DNA of 64,000 bases from Candidatus Sulfotelmatobacter kueseliae. GTDB taxonomy: Bacteria; Acidobacteriota; Terriglobia; Terriglobales; Acidobacteriaceae. The position numbers and the translations under genes are program-made. Below are positions 26,301 to 34,089 of this stretch, piece after piece; position 1 is the stretch's first letter; the number at the start of each line of letters is the position of its first letter. The notes below the pieces were generated by a model. It searched no databases. It was not told the DNA's origin and saw only the letters and a list, made by a program, of their open reading frames with translations. The stretch spans positions 126,508 through 190,507 of the forward strand of contig OMOD01000111.1 of the NCBI GenBank assembly GCA_900290255.1, given 5' to 3'.

Positions 26301-26513
26301 ATCGTCCAACCGGAACTCGCCGCGGTCCTCGCTGGTCGCCTCGCGCCGCAAAGAGGAATCCGCGGACTGCAACACAATCTTGGCGGAAGGAATGCGCGCT
26401 CCGGTTGCGTCCTGCACGGTGCCGCGGAGAGATCCCCTCGGGTTCTGCGCCTGCACCTCGGATAGGAGAATGATAACGACGGCTATAAGCGAAAAAAAAG
26501 CTTTCCTGTGCAA
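23331..26513 (-). CDS. Oar-type TonB-dependent receptor (second)
   Basis: 1060 residues. Signal peptide to about residue 22 (FFSLIAVVIILLSEVQA), carboxypeptidase-regulatory-like domain (GSLRGTVQDATGARIPSAKI, residues 26-110), plug (LPLPARSFANIAYLVPG, NNELSVDGADNSDDWIGG) and a long barrel ending GVRVTF with a terminal Phe. Shorter than the receptor at 15.3 kb and not closely similar in the barrel. It has no adjacent regulator or SusD, so the ligand cannot be inferred. Confidence 0.92.
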   Translation of the reverse strand: MHRKAFFSLIAVVIILLSEVQAQNPRGSLRGTVQDATGARIPSAKIVLQSADSSLRREATSEDRGEFRLDDLLPGTYHIAVSAQGFAQAQSEVSVAISTVREVTVTLKPAAGTETVSVRGSSSSITTEAMDTSSAVRGGVVSSQDLETLPLPARSFANIAYLVPGTEPVEPSDPTKARITAVSTGGSSGLNNELSVDGADNSDDWIGGFLENFSPDGVQEFAVHISNEDADTGWTTAGSVIITTKRGTNEWHGSGAFYDRQAALNARFPIENPAPNPKQPFSRQNYVGTLGGPIAKSKAWFFTSFENVHENASIAYSPASIAQFDALAQLASEGLISGVASIAVPATVPIPFRDYLGSVRFDWAQSSKSNWFLRASQDSYLTHNALVQQGTLPSTGLVTHNNYWNVALSNTYTFNSTWLGNLVVDASLLHLTQTRNSDLGFALAFPFSSTALTISGFETFGDNQFATPITLFPDRRNQEKYQFRYDLSHVVRDHAFKFGIDFIHEPVLSGAFASTAETLAEYVNNPTYYVQNPGVFGTFAPQCLGVSPSDGSTCTYTPASDGGFSQNVQRLAFYAEDSWRVSHRLTVNYGLRYQTTWGLFTGSGRSEADNAAYVTLQALQIPIVPSVPQNYRKQIAPRLGIAYSPGDSGKTVIRAGFGLFYDDLAQNGWATAFQGVNNSNFTTGTCGLAGGPGTYSLLGSGCMAGGLGPLAPVPTPANTVTGNLVGSPYKTPYAIHVTGGVQHAFNEHWLMSADYVHEQGNHGHRAFPYTSGTNIFSPLVSTADPNYATDQTDVVPNVNVFESDNRSSYNALMLHLQGNMHRFNLAANYQLSKAQTWGCLLGELFDYVDGVCQQQPPSAPLLNAFGPGDYGPSGEDVRQRFVLAGTVHLPGGIELSTINQLESARPITITNADNTGRIYVQFSGQTQPLYTSLDEFRGTPYIQSDLRVTRPFKIGERWQINPFVEFFNIFNRNNPGANYAVNVVQLPVPQSQMAPNSIGQTIVSDICLGANASNCTLANAVPLTSLKQLEIPEGALGDFFGPGTTVGIPFAAQLGVRVTF

Positions 26514-26738
26514 GTCTGCCTCGCTAGGAGTCCTGAGATTTGACCAGCGCTAAAGGCCAGAAAAAGCGAGGTTAGCTTGCGCGGGCGGGCTACTACCAGC
26601 ACTCGTAGGCTTGGGCACCAGTTCTGTCGTACGGAACGAAGTCGGTTTTTCGATAGCGCCGATCAACTTTTTTCCTCCCCAGACCGGGCCGGAAGTGTTC
26701 CAATAGAGTTAGCTCATAAAGCTGGAGGAGTCTCCCCA

Positions 26739-26906
26739 ATGAAATCAAACCATCCTTTTTCCCCAAGCAAGGACGAGAAGGAAGAAGAAAAGATCGCTCC
26801 GCCGTCCCGCTTTATCGACGAAAAAATCTCCGATGAATCAGGCACGGAAAACAAGGCGGACAGCGCGCTCAAGCCCGCGGGTCTCAAGAATCCATTCTGG
26901 AACTGA
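26739..26906 (+). CDS. Small charged hypothetical protein (55 aa)
   Basis: ATG at 26739 follows GGAGGAGTCTCCCCA, a strong ribosome site, and the gene is followed by a good rho-independent terminator, so it is very likely expressed. The 55-residue product is rich in Lys and Glu in the first half (KDEKEEEKIAPPSRF), has no membrane segment or Cys, and ends KPAGLKNPFWN. It does not carry the E-x3-Y motif of PqqA. A longer frame back to 26577 has no ribosome site. I do not recognise a family. Confidence 0.7.
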   Translation: MKSNHPFSPSKDEKEEEKIAPPSRFIDEKISDESGTENKADSALKPAGLKNPFWN

Positions 26907-26917
26907 TCTCTCTCACA

Positions 26918-26966
26918 AGCGCCGGCTCCGTCAGAAAGTAACTGACGACGACCGGCGCTGATTTTT
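26918..26966 (+). terminator. Rho-independent terminator
   Basis: AGCGCCGG (26918-26925) pairs with CCGGCGCT (26952-26959), with an inner GTCAG/CTGAC stem, and is followed by GATTTTT. It lies 12 bp after the small gene's stop. Confidence 0.85.
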
Positions 26967-26996
26967 CTACAGGGGAAGAACAGCGGATCGGTTCGA

Positions 26997-28316
26997 CTAG
27001 CGCAGAATCGGCAGGCACAAGCATGGCCGGAGCGCAAAATCCAGCCCGGACATCTGTTCCAGCGCAGGATGCAGTTGGGAATCGCGACAGGACTCGAGCG
27101 TAATGACGAACGGGAGCGCGGTTTTGTCGAAACCGGGTTTCTGCAGCACGGAGTCAATGTTCAGGCGGTGCGCGGCCAGGATTTCGGCCAAACGCGCCAC
27201 AATCCCCGGCTGATCGCGCACGAAGAACCGCAAGTACCACGGTGTTTCGAAATCGCTGGTGATGCTTGGTGTCGAGAGGCAGCTTGCCTCGCTTCTGCCG
27301 CCCGATCTGGCGCAAAGCCTCTCCGCCACGAACATCAAATCCGAAACGACGGCGACAGCTGTGGGGTCGCCGCCTGCGCCTGCGCCCAGAAACGCCATAT
27401 CCCCGCCGTACTGGCCTGAGGTCAGCACCAGATTGAGATTTCTCTGTACCCGCCCGAAGGGCGAGCCGGAGGGAACCAGGCACGGACCCACGTCGGCAAA
27501 CAGCGTGTCTGCCTTCAAATCAGCGCGCGAAATCTGCCGTATGGTGCAGCCCAGTTCGGCGGCATAGTCAAAATCCACTGCGTCGATGGTGCGGATCGTA
27601 CGCGCGCGCACCGATTCCGGCGCAACCCGGGTGTGGAGTCCGGCGAGCGCAAGTATGGCAAGTTTGGCGCGGGCGTCCCCACCGTCCAGATCTTCCGAGG
27701 CGTCAGCTTCGGCGTATCCACGGGCCTGCGCTTCCTCCAAAGCTTCACTGAAGGGAATCCTCGCGTTCTCAATGCGGCTCAGAATGTAGTTGCAGGTGCC
27801 GTTCAGAATTCCGGCGATTCCGTGCAGCCGGTCTCCGCACAGGCCAGTCCGCAGCGCCGGGAGAACGGGAACGCCTCCGGCTACCGATGCACCGAATTCC
27901 AACTGGCATCCGTGACTGGCGGCCAGTTGCAGAAGATCGGGACCGTAGCGCGCGATGAGCTGCTTGTTTGCCGTGACCACTGATTTCCCCGCGGCCAGCG
28001 CGCTGCGCACAATCTGCTCAGCGGGATTCAATCCGCCGATCAGTTCGACCACGATGTCAGCGTCCGAGCGCAACACGGATTGCACATCGTCCGTCCAGAC
28101 AACATCGCTCGGCACCCACGGCTGCTTCTTTCTTTCCACGTTGCGGTTGCAGATGTGGGTGAGGCGCAGAGACCGGTTGCCGCTCTCGCAGAGGATCTTG
28201 GCAACGGCGCGGCCCACGGTTCCGAAACCGATCAGAGCGATGCGGCAGGCGGGGGTTGCAGACGAGTTCCCATGTGCGATGCGTTTCGCCGTGGGATTGG
28301 AGTGTGTTTCCGGCAA
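26997..28316 (-). CDS. hom: Homoserine dehydrogenase
   Basis: 439 residues. NAD(P)-dependent reduction of aspartate semialdehyde to homoserine, for threonine and methionine synthesis. The Rossmann domain starts at residue 26 (RIALIGFGTVGRAVAKIL). The catalytic domain includes VTANKQLIARYG, LEFGASVAGGVPVL, GILNGTCNYILS and the signature region ARGYAEADASEDLDGGDARAK. A C-terminal ACT domain (PWYLRFFVRDQPGIVARLAEIL) suggests allosteric control. About 20 extra N-terminal residues precede the core, so a later start is possible. No other pathway genes adjoin it. Confidence 0.95.
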   Translation of the reverse strand: MPETHSNPTAKRIAHGNSSATPACRIALIGFGTVGRAVAKILCESGNRSLRLTHICNRNVERKKQPWVPSDVVWTDDVQSVLRSDADIVVELIGGLNPAEQIVRSALAAGKSVVTANKQLIARYGPDLLQLAASHGCQLEFGASVAGGVPVLPALRTGLCGDRLHGIAGILNGTCNYILSRIENARIPFSEALEEAQARGYAEADASEDLDGGDARAKLAILALAGLHTRVAPESVRARTIRTIDAVDFDYAAELGCTIRQISRADLKADTLFADVGPCLVPSGSPFGRVQRNLNLVLTSGQYGGDMAFLGAGAGGDPTAVAVVSDLMFVAERLCARSGGRSEASCLSTPSITSDFETPWYLRFFVRDQPGIVARLAEILAAHRLNIDSVLQKPGFDKTALPFVITLESCRDSQLHPALEQMSGLDFALRPCLCLPILR

Positions 28317-28568
28317 CGGAATCTTCCCGCTCAGAAAATGAATTATTCATCATACGTGCGACTTGGACTTTGCGAAAGCTGCCGCGCGCCCTGCAAGGCG
28401 GCTTGGCGCGCAGAATCGGCATCAAAGTTGGTAATATGATGGATTCCGGCTGCGATGCGAATCACAGCGGGAGCATCGCGGACACGCTCTTTGTCAGGCG
28501 CCTGTCGTTGCCGAGTTTTGGTCGAGCGCTGCGGTCCGCAACCACGCCCGGTAGCGGGAGGAGAGAGA

Positions 28569-29369
28569 ATGATTCGAAAGTTCGCGACGGTTCCCGGTTT
28601 CAGGGTCGTTCTGGCAGGGATGTTTCTGGCAACGACTCTGGCTGGGACTCCAACAATCCGTGCTCAGCAGTCTACGGACTCACCAGCTCCGTCCCAACCG
28701 AGTCAGGCTCAGCAGCAGCCCGATAATCCGCCATCCGGCGGTCAGGAACCTGCCGAAGAGACAAGCTCCCGGCGCCGGGCCAAGCCGCGCGACTACAAAC
28801 CCTGGACGTTCACCGTGGGTGGCGGCGCCAGCCTCACTAACGGCGCTACCAAGTCGTTTGCACGAAGCGGGGGTGGCATCGCGGCCGCCGGTGTCGCTCG
28901 CAACTTCAGCAAGTATTTCGGATTTCGTCTCGACGCGCAGTTTGACAACTTGCCGTTGCGCAATTCCGCGCTGCAACAGGCGCTGGCGCCCGGCGGCAAC
29001 GCTCATGTGTATTCGGTCACGCTGGATCCCATCATCAATATCCCCGCGACCAAGCTGTGGAGCGGATATATCGTGGGTGGGCCATCCTATTTTCACCGCT
29101 CCGGCGAATTGGACTCTTCCCGCGCGCTTCCAGGGTCAGCCTGCAATCCGTTCTGGGTGTGGTGGGGCGGGTGCTACGCCGGCAGCCTGCGTCTGGACGG
29201 AAAATTTCTCAGGTCTAGCGAAGATGAGTTTGGCGAAAACTTTGGTGGGGGGATAGCGCGCAAGATCCGGCCCAATATCGAGATCTACGGCGAGTTCCGC
29301 TACCTGCATGGCAAGCGCAACGGCATCACTACCGACCTGCGTCCGGTCACGATCGGTGTGCGCTGGTAA
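28569..29369 (+). CDS. Outer membrane beta-barrel protein
   Basis: 266 residues. The start at 28569 follows GGGAGGAGAGAGA; earlier in-frame ATGs have no ribosome site. The signal peptide (VVLAGMFLATTLAGTPTIRAQ) is followed by a disordered Ser/Pro/Gln-rich linker (residues 34-75) and a porin-like barrel of alternating strands (PWTFTVGGGASLTNG, YFGFRLDAQFDNLPL, IEIYGEFRYLHGKR) ending in the aromatic residue Trp of GVRW. Function beyond membrane localisation is not evident. The preceding 252 bp hold nothing else recognisable. Confidence 0.75.
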   Translation: MIRKFATVPGFRVVLAGMFLATTLAGTPTIRAQQSTDSPAPSQPSQAQQQPDNPPSGGQEPAEETSSRRRAKPRDYKPWTFTVGGGASLTNGATKSFARSGGGIAAAGVARNFSKYFGFRLDAQFDNLPLRNSALQQALAPGGNAHVYSVTLDPIINIPATKLWSGYIVGGPSYFHRSGELDSSRALPGSACNPFWVWWGGCYAGSLRLDGKFLRSSEDEFGENFGGGIARKIRPNIEIYGEFRYLHGKRNGITTDLRPVTIGVRW

Positions 29370-29451
29370 GGCGCTCAACGGAACCAGAGAGGGCAGGGTT
29401 GACCGGCGCAGCCCGTGAACCGGGATCGCGTCGCTCAGCTTTGGCGCCCGA

Positions 29452-29823
29452 CTATGTTGGCCGCGGCGCGTGGTTTCGAGACAGAACTCCCGCTATCAGA
29501 AAGAAGACGGCCGGCGCCGCAATCAAGACGAAGAACGGACCCCGCGGCAGATGTCCGGAGCGAAACACGTTCCACACGTAGAACCCAAGGAGGCATCCCA
29601 GGGCGACAACTCCTCCCAGTTCTTCGCGAAGCCAAGCCACGGCCAACCCGACGCAGACGCCGATGGGCCACAGGGCTAGCCCGACCCACTCTTGATGCGT
29701 TGGGCGCGGGCCATTGCCCTGCGCCATCTCGCCGATAGCGAAGGCGAGAACGGTCAATATACTCAGGACGCTCCACACACGCGCAGTCCAGCGGATGGCA
29801 ACTGTCGCGTAACCAGTTGTCAT
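29452..29823 (-). CDS. Small four-helix membrane protein (DUF)
   Basis: 123 residues. Start ATG at 29823 is preceded by GGAGGAGGGAATC. Four hydrophobic segments: VWSVLSILTVLAFAIGEMA, WVGLALWPIGVCVGLAVAWL, GGVVALGCLLGFYVWNVF and GPFFVLIAAPAVFFLIAGVL. The pattern is that of small acidobacterial integral membrane proteins of unknown function. The longer frame back to 30276 is pqqE read in another frame. It lies downstream of pqqE with a heptamer array between them. Confidence 0.75.
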   Translation of the reverse strand: MTTGYATVAIRWTARVWSVLSILTVLAFAIGEMAQGNGPRPTHQEWVGLALWPIGVCVGLAVAWLREELGGVVALGCLLGFYVWNVFRSGHLPRGPFFVLIAAPAVFFLIAGVLSRNHAPRPT

Positions 29824-29925
29824 GATTCCCTCCTCCTGACTATGGAACGCTTCCACGAAGCTGCCTTGCGGTCGTTCCGAGTTGGGTTCATGCCTGACAT
29901 GCCAACTCCAATGCCGCTGGTCCAA

Positions 29926-29960
29926 CTTCTGCATTCTGACTTTTGACTTCTGCATCTGCC
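29926..29960. repeat. Heptamer array downstream of pqqE
   Basis: Five consecutive 7-bp units, CTTCTGC, ATTCTGA, CTTTTGA, CTTCTGC and ATCTGCC, lie 6 bp past the pqqE stop. No inverted arm was found nearby. Confidence 0.65.
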
Positions 29961-29966
29961 GCAGGC

Positions 29967-31100
29967 CTATTCGGGGTTCGTGCGATAGCTCCAAAGATCT
30001 GTTGACAGTTTCTGCAGTTGCACGAATGAAGATGCCGCAGCTGGCCGCGCAACCGCCGCATCCGCATTCGCCTCGCGCACTGCCGATTCCACGATCTGAT
30101 GCGACGGCGCCAGCGAGCAGGCTGGGTCGGTCGCCGTGGCGTCTCCCGCCAGCAGAAAGGCCTGGCAGCGGCAACCGCCGAAATCTTCCGTGCGACGTTC
30201 GCAACTGCGGCAGGGCTCGGGCATCCAGTCTTCGCCGCGAAAGCGGCAAAACGACTGCGATTCCTGCCAGATCCATGCCAGCGTCTTTTCGCGCACGTTT
30301 TCAAACGACAAGCCGGGAAGCACTTCCGCGGCGTGACAGGGAAGAACCTTCCCGGCGGGAGTGACCAGCATCAATCTTCGTCCCCATCCTCCCATGCAAG
30401 CTTTCGGGTACTTCGCATAGTAGTCAGGCACGACCGAATCGATGCGAATGCGGCCAGCCAGCCGATTTTCGGCTTCGGCCACGGCGGTTACAGCTTTCTC
30501 CACCTGCGCGCGAGTCGGCATTAGAGCAGCGCGGTTGGCCAGAGCCCAGCCGTAATACTGCGTGTGGGCGATCTCAACCCGCTCGGGTTCGAGTTGCTCG
30601 ATAAACGCGATCATCTCTTCCAGGTGATCGAGGTTCTGCCGATGCACAACCAGGTTCACGGTGAAAGCGACCTTGTGGCGGCGGATCGCGCGCGAAAGGG
30701 CAATCTTGTGGGCATGAGCCTTCGCGCCGGCGATCCAGTTGGCGACGTCTTCGCGCGAATCCTGAAAGCTGACCTGAATGTGATCGAGTCCGGCCGCGAC
30801 CAACTTCTCGAGACCCGGCTCGGAGAGCCCAATGCCTGAAGTAATGAGGTTGGTGTAGAGTCCGGCGGTGTGCGCGGCGGCGACCAGTTCCGTCAGATCG
30901 GCCCGCGCCAGCGGCTCGCCGCCCGTGAAGTGCGCATGCAGCATGCCGAGCTTGCCCGCCTGGCGGAAGACGCTCGTCCACTCGTCCGTCGAGAGCTCCG
31001 ATGGCGTTCCCGCCAGCCGCAACGGATTCGAGCAATACACGCAGTGCAGCGGGCAGCGATGCGTGATTTCGGCGATCAGAGCGAGAGGTGCGAAAGGCAT
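29967..31100 (-). CDS. pqqE: PqqA peptide cyclase (radical SAM)
   Basis: 377 residues. Forms the Glu-Tyr carbon-carbon bond in PqqA, first step of pyrroloquinoline quinone synthesis. The radical SAM motif CPLHCVYC is at residues 15-22, GGEPLAR follows, and the C-terminal SPASM region has the Cys-rich pattern ACMGGWG, LPCHAAE, EPCRSCERR and GGCRCQAF for auxiliary iron-sulfur clusters. The start at 31100 gives the standard N-terminus MPFAPLALIAEITHRC. There is no Shine-Dalgarno: the bases upstream are an octamer repeat. Last gene of pqqBCDE. Confidence 0.95.
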   Translation of the reverse strand: MPFAPLALIAEITHRCPLHCVYCSNPLRLAGTPSELSTDEWTSVFRQAGKLGMLHAHFTGGEPLARADLTELVAAAHTAGLYTNLITSGIGLSEPGLEKLVAAGLDHIQVSFQDSREDVANWIAGAKAHAHKIALSRAIRRHKVAFTVNLVVHRQNLDHLEEMIAFIEQLEPERVEIAHTQYYGWALANRAALMPTRAQVEKAVTAVAEAENRLAGRIRIDSVVPDYYAKYPKACMGGWGRRLMLVTPAGKVLPCHAAEVLPGLSFENVREKTLAWIWQESQSFCRFRGEDWMPEPCRSCERRTEDFGGCRCQAFLLAGDATATDPACSLAPSHQIVESAVREANADAAVARPAAASSFVQLQKLSTDLWSYRTNPE

Positions 31101-31103
31101 TGG

Positions 31104-31203
31104 GTAATTGAGTAATTGGGTAATTGGGTAATTGAAATCGGGTAAGCAACCGTGCAGCAAGTCGCAGGAGTTTCAATTACCAAATTACGAAATTACCCAA
31201 TCT
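31104..31203. repeat. Inverted octamer arrays filling the pqqD-pqqE spacer
   Basis: Left arm: four 8-bp units GTAATTGA, GTAATTGG, GTAATTGG, GTAATTGA (31104-31135). Right arm 31171-31203 holds the inverted equivalents (CAATTACC, AAATTACG, AAATTACC). The arms surround a 35-bp spacer and end one base from the pqqD stop. It is strikingly AT-rich against its neighbours. Confidence 0.85.
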
Positions 31204-31479
31204 CTAGTAGTCCACGATCCGCTTGCGGTGCAATTGCTCGAGGAAAATGCTGATGTCGGAGCGAATCTTCGCCGGATCGGTCGTGCCAAACTCCTTCTGC
31301 AACCCGGCAATGACTTCGCCAAACGTACGCTGGCCATCGCAGCGCTCCAGCACCTGCCGTCCAGTGCCTTGCAGTTTGATGGCGCCTTCGGGGAAAAGGA
31401 TCATGCGATTCTCTTCCGTGCCGCCCCAGCGGCATCCCGCGGCCAGGCGCGGCTGACTTGAATCAAGCGGAGGGGCCAT
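31204..31479 (-). CDS. pqqD: PQQ biosynthesis chaperone PqqD
   Basis: 91 residues, typical length. RiPP-recognition-element fold that binds PqqA and presents it to PqqE. Core features: LLFPEGAIKL-like strand (MILFPEGAIKLQGTG), then QRTFGEVIAGLQKEFG and the final helix with ISIFLEQLHRKRIVDY. Three bases separate its ATG from the pqqC stop, indicating translational coupling. Confidence 0.93.
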   Translation of the reverse strand: MAPPLDSSQPRLAAGCRWGGTEENRMILFPEGAIKLQGTGRQVLERCDGQRTFGEVIAGLQKEFGTTDPAKIRSDISIFLEQLHRKRIVDY

Positions 31480-31482
31480 CGT

Positions 31483-32247
31483 TCAACTTCCCTCGATGCG
31501 AAATGAGCCGGGCGGCGGCCAACCCGGCTGTACGTAAGCGAAGTAAAGGGCATCGAGCTGCGCCCACAAAATGTCGCACTTGTCGCGCAAGGCCTGGATC
31601 GCGAGCTCCTGCTCGGCACGCGTCCGGGCATTCTCCCAGACGTAGTTGAAGGCAAACTTCGCGTCTTCCGGGGCCTCGGTCAGCCGCGCCTCGAAGTAGC
31701 CGAGTCCACCGGCGAGCCACGGGTAATGCTGGCCCAGCTTCTCCATGCGCAGGGAGATCAGATCGCGCGAGAACAACTCAGTCAACGACGACGCAACCGC
31801 TTCGAGCAAACTGCGGCTGCGCACCAGATTCAGATATTCGTTGACCGCAAAACGCGTGGCGGGAAGGATGCCAGTTCCGGCGCGAACGTCATCGGCCTTG
31901 AGGCCGGTGGCTTCCGCCAGCTTCAGCCAGCGGCGGATGCCGCCGTCGTTATTCGTCGTAGCGTCTCCGTCGTGATCCACGACGCGCTTGCGCCAGGCCC
32001 GGCGGAAAACCGGATCGGGGCCGCGGGAAAGAATAATCGCATCCTTGATCGGAATGATGCTCTGGTAGTAATAGCGATTCAGCGCCCAGGCCTGCAGCTG
32101 ACCGCGGCTGAGGCGGCCTTCGTGCATCATGAGGTGAAAGGGATGCTGGTGGTGATAGCGTTCCTCGCCCACGGCACGCAACTGGGCGCGCAGTTCATCG
32201 AACGAAAGCAGGTCGCTCGTGGTGGCGTCTACAGGTCGAACTGCCAT
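31483..32247 (-). CDS. pqqC: Pyrroloquinoline-quinone synthase PqqC
   Basis: 254 residues. Cofactor-free oxidase performing ring closure and the eight-electron oxidation that yields PQQ. Landmarks: RYHHQHPFHLMMHEGRLS, QAWALNRYYYQSIIPIKDA, and the active-site stretch RVVDHDGDATTNNDGGIRRW, then FSRDLISLRMEKLGQHYPWL. All active-site His/Tyr/Arg segments expected for the family appear present. The start overlaps the end of pqqB by 19 bp. Confidence 0.96.
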   Translation of the reverse strand: MAVRPVDATTSDLLSFDELRAQLRAVGEERYHHQHPFHLMMHEGRLSRGQLQAWALNRYYYQSIIPIKDAIILSRGPDPVFRRAWRKRVVDHDGDATTNNDGGIRRWLKLAEATGLKADDVRAGTGILPATRFAVNEYLNLVRSRSLLEAVASSLTELFSRDLISLRMEKLGQHYPWLAGGLGYFEARLTEAPEDAKFAFNYVWENARTRAEQELAIQALRDKCDILWAQLDALYFAYVQPGWPPPGSFRIEGS

Positions 32248-33173
32248 CCATCCTCCGCGATTTCCCAGCCTGCGTCGCGCACCTGGCGGTACTCGGGACC
32301 AGTCTCATTCAGCATGGGGTTGGTGTTGTTGATGTGGATATAGATTTTACGTGGACGGCTGAGTCGCGCCAACTTAGCGAGACTGCCTTCTTCGGAGGAG
32401 ACAGGAACGTGGCCCATTTGATGCGCTGTCTGCCCGCTGCCTTGCATGCGCATCAATTCGTCGTCGCTCCAGAACGTGCCGTCGAAGAGAATGACGTCGG
32501 AAGAATCCATTTCGATCAGCAGTCCGGAGGTGAGCTGCGGAACTGCCGGCAAGTACGCGAGGCGCTTACCTGAGGGGGATTGGACGATCAATCCGAGCGA
32601 CGCTTCGCCGGGCGTCAGGCCGGATTGGCGCTGCGTTGAGACATAGGCGGGATAGCGCGTCGCAAGCGATACGGCACGACTGCGCAGGCCGGAATCTTCG
32701 CCGGAAGGAGTGAGCAGCGGAAACGTTGTTCCGGGGACACAGTCCGACCAGGTGAGCTGACCGGGAATGCGTTGCAGCATGGCAAACATTGAGTTGTCTT
32801 CCGCCAGAATGCGACGGACAGAAGCGGTCGTGTAGACGCGAAGAGGCTGCAGTTCGCGCAACAGGAGCAGGCCGAGCGTGTGGTCGAGGTCGGCGTTGAG
32901 GAGAACTGCTCCGGCGATGGGGGATTGGCGCACAGCCTCGTTGCCCGACGACGGGCGCGGATGAAGTTCGGGGGTGGCTTCGATTTGCCAGCGGAGATCG
33001 GGAGAAGCTCCGAGCAGGAACCAGGAGCGCCCGTCGCCGCTGACGGCAACTTGAGCCTGAGTGCGGGCTTTGCCGCGGAAGGTCCCGGCGCGCAGGGCGC
33101 GGCAGTTGGGGCAGGCACAGTTCCACTGAGGGAATCCACCGCCGGCGGCTGAACCGAGAATCCGCACGCGCAT
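32229..33173 (-). CDS. pqqB: PQQ biosynthesis protein PqqB (metallo-beta-lactamase fold)
   Basis: 314 residues. Start at 33173 gives the conserved N-terminus MRVRILGSAAGGGFPQWNC with the CACPNC zinc site. The metallo-beta-lactamase fold follows (VLLNADLDHTLGLLLLRELQ, IEMDSSDVILFDGTFW, MGHVPVSSEEG, YIHINNTNPML). It acts as an iron-dependent hydroxylase in the pathway. First pqq gene in the transcript, 79 bp after the PilZ gene. No pqqA could be found upstream or within the cluster. Confidence 0.95.
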   Translation of the reverse strand: MRVRILGSAAGGGFPQWNCACPNCRALRAGTFRGKARTQAQVAVSGDGRSWFLLGASPDLRWQIEATPELHPRPSSGNEAVRQSPIAGAVLLNADLDHTLGLLLLRELQPLRVYTTASVRRILAEDNSMFAMLQRIPGQLTWSDCVPGTTFPLLTPSGEDSGLRSRAVSLATRYPAYVSTQRQSGLTPGEASLGLIVQSPSGKRLAYLPAVPQLTSGLLIEMDSSDVILFDGTFWSDDELMRMQGSGQTAHQMGHVPVSSEEGSLAKLARLSRPRKIYIHINNTNPMLNETGPEYRQVRDAGWEIAEDGWQFDL

Positions 33174-33252
33174 AGATAGCGAGTGTAGCAGCCGCGGTGG
33201 GAAACTCACGTTCCAGAAGGTCGCCGCCTGGTCAGGTAGCGACGCCGGTGTT

Positions 33253-33579
33253 CTAGCCCTGGCCTGCGTTGGCGCCACGGAGGGGGTCAACGTCCCAGAG
33301 GCAGACATCCTGCGAGAGATTTTCGACGCCGATTTCACCCTGCAGTTCGGTCCCGGGCCTCCCCAGCCAAACTATGCGGAACTGGGCTTTCGTGCCTTGA
33401 TATTGGAGATCAACGACGTCGCCGGGCTTGAGCTGAGCACTGACGCCCTGCAAGGTGGCTCCGCGGCCGCTGATGGTGCGCAGGCTGGCCATCTGGGTAA
33501 AGGGACGGGCATTGGCGTCCATACCCCAGATTTGTACGGGAAGTTCGACAAGAACGCGCTGTTCGCGGCGGCGGTCCAT
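33253..33579 (-). CDS. PilZ-domain protein
   Basis: 108 residues, a single PilZ-like beta-barrel. The N-terminal Arg-rich motif RRREQRVLVELPVQIWG matches the RxxxR c-di-GMP-binding arm, but the second motif (D/N-x-S-x-x-G) is replaced by TISGRGATLQG, so nucleotide binding is uncertain. It could be a c-di-GMP effector or a non-binding structural variant. It lies upstream of pqqB on the same strand with a 79-bp gap. Confidence 0.8.
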   Translation of the reverse strand: MDRRREQRVLVELPVQIWGMDANARPFTQMASLRTISGRGATLQGVSAQLKPGDVVDLQYQGTKAQFRIVWLGRPGTELQGEIGVENLSQDVCLWDVDPLRGANAGQG

Positions 33580-33750
33580 AGTCTTGATACGTCCTGATAA
33601 ACGAGGGTGCTGACTACCTCGCCCAGTTTAATCGTGGCGATGATAGAAGATGGGGGCGGAACCACACAGGTAACCGGGGTCACCGGACCGAGGTGCCGAA
33701 AGTTTCCCTGGAAAGTTTTTCTTTCGACGGGCTGCCGCCCTTGAGCCTTG

Positions 33751-33984
33751 TCAGTCCATGTCGCGGAGGGAACAGGCGCCGGGGCCGCGGGGATCGCCGC
33801 AAGAGGCGCAGGGGCTGGCGGAAGACGCGGAGGGGGACGATCCTTTGGCGGAGACGGCGAAGACGGAGAGCTGGGGTTCGAGCCTGGTGGCGTGGCATTT
33901 CGGGCATTCGGCCTTTTCTTTGCCGTAGACGAGGGCTTCGAACTGGTGGTGGCATTCCTGGCAGATGTACTCGAAGATGGGCAT
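33751..33984 (-). CDS. FmdB-family zinc ribbon protein
   Basis: 77 residues. MPIFEYICQECHHQFEALVY followed by CPKC gives the CxxC...CxxC zinc ribbon of the FmdB/CxxC_CXXC_SSSS family. The tail contains a Ser-rich stretch and a second Cys pair (CASCGDPRGPGAC), as often seen in this family. The start at 33984 is preceded by AAGGAGTCAGTGC. Function is generally unknown, with suggested regulatory roles. Confidence 0.9.
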   Translation of the reverse strand: MPIFEYICQECHHQFEALVYGKEKAECPKCHATRLEPQLSVFAVSAKGSSPSASSASPCASCGDPRGPGACSLRDMD

Positions 33985-33996
33985 GCACTGACTCCT

Positions 33997-34070
33997 TGAG
34001 CTGCGAGCTATGAGCTGCGAGCTTGGACAAAAGCCGAGCCTTGGACTCTCATAGCTCGCGCTCATAGCTG
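33997..34070. repeat. Inverted heptamer arrays between fmdB-like and yheT-like genes
   Basis: Left arm: TGAGCTG, CGAGCTA, TGAGCTG, CGAGCTT (33997-34024). Right arm 34048-34070 is inverted: CTCATAGCTCG pairs perfectly with CGAGCTATGAG (34004-34014). The spacer is about 23 bp. Confidence 0.85.
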
Positions 34071-34089
34071 GCTCCATTAGAATGAATTC

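Noticed and set aside
26739..26906. The 55-residue gene as pqqA
   Set aside because: It lacks the E-x3-Y motif, is too long and charged, and lies over 4 kb from the pqq genes.
31104..31203. CRISPR array
   Set aside because: Units are only 7-8 bp without spacers between them and the arms are inverted; no cas genes are present.
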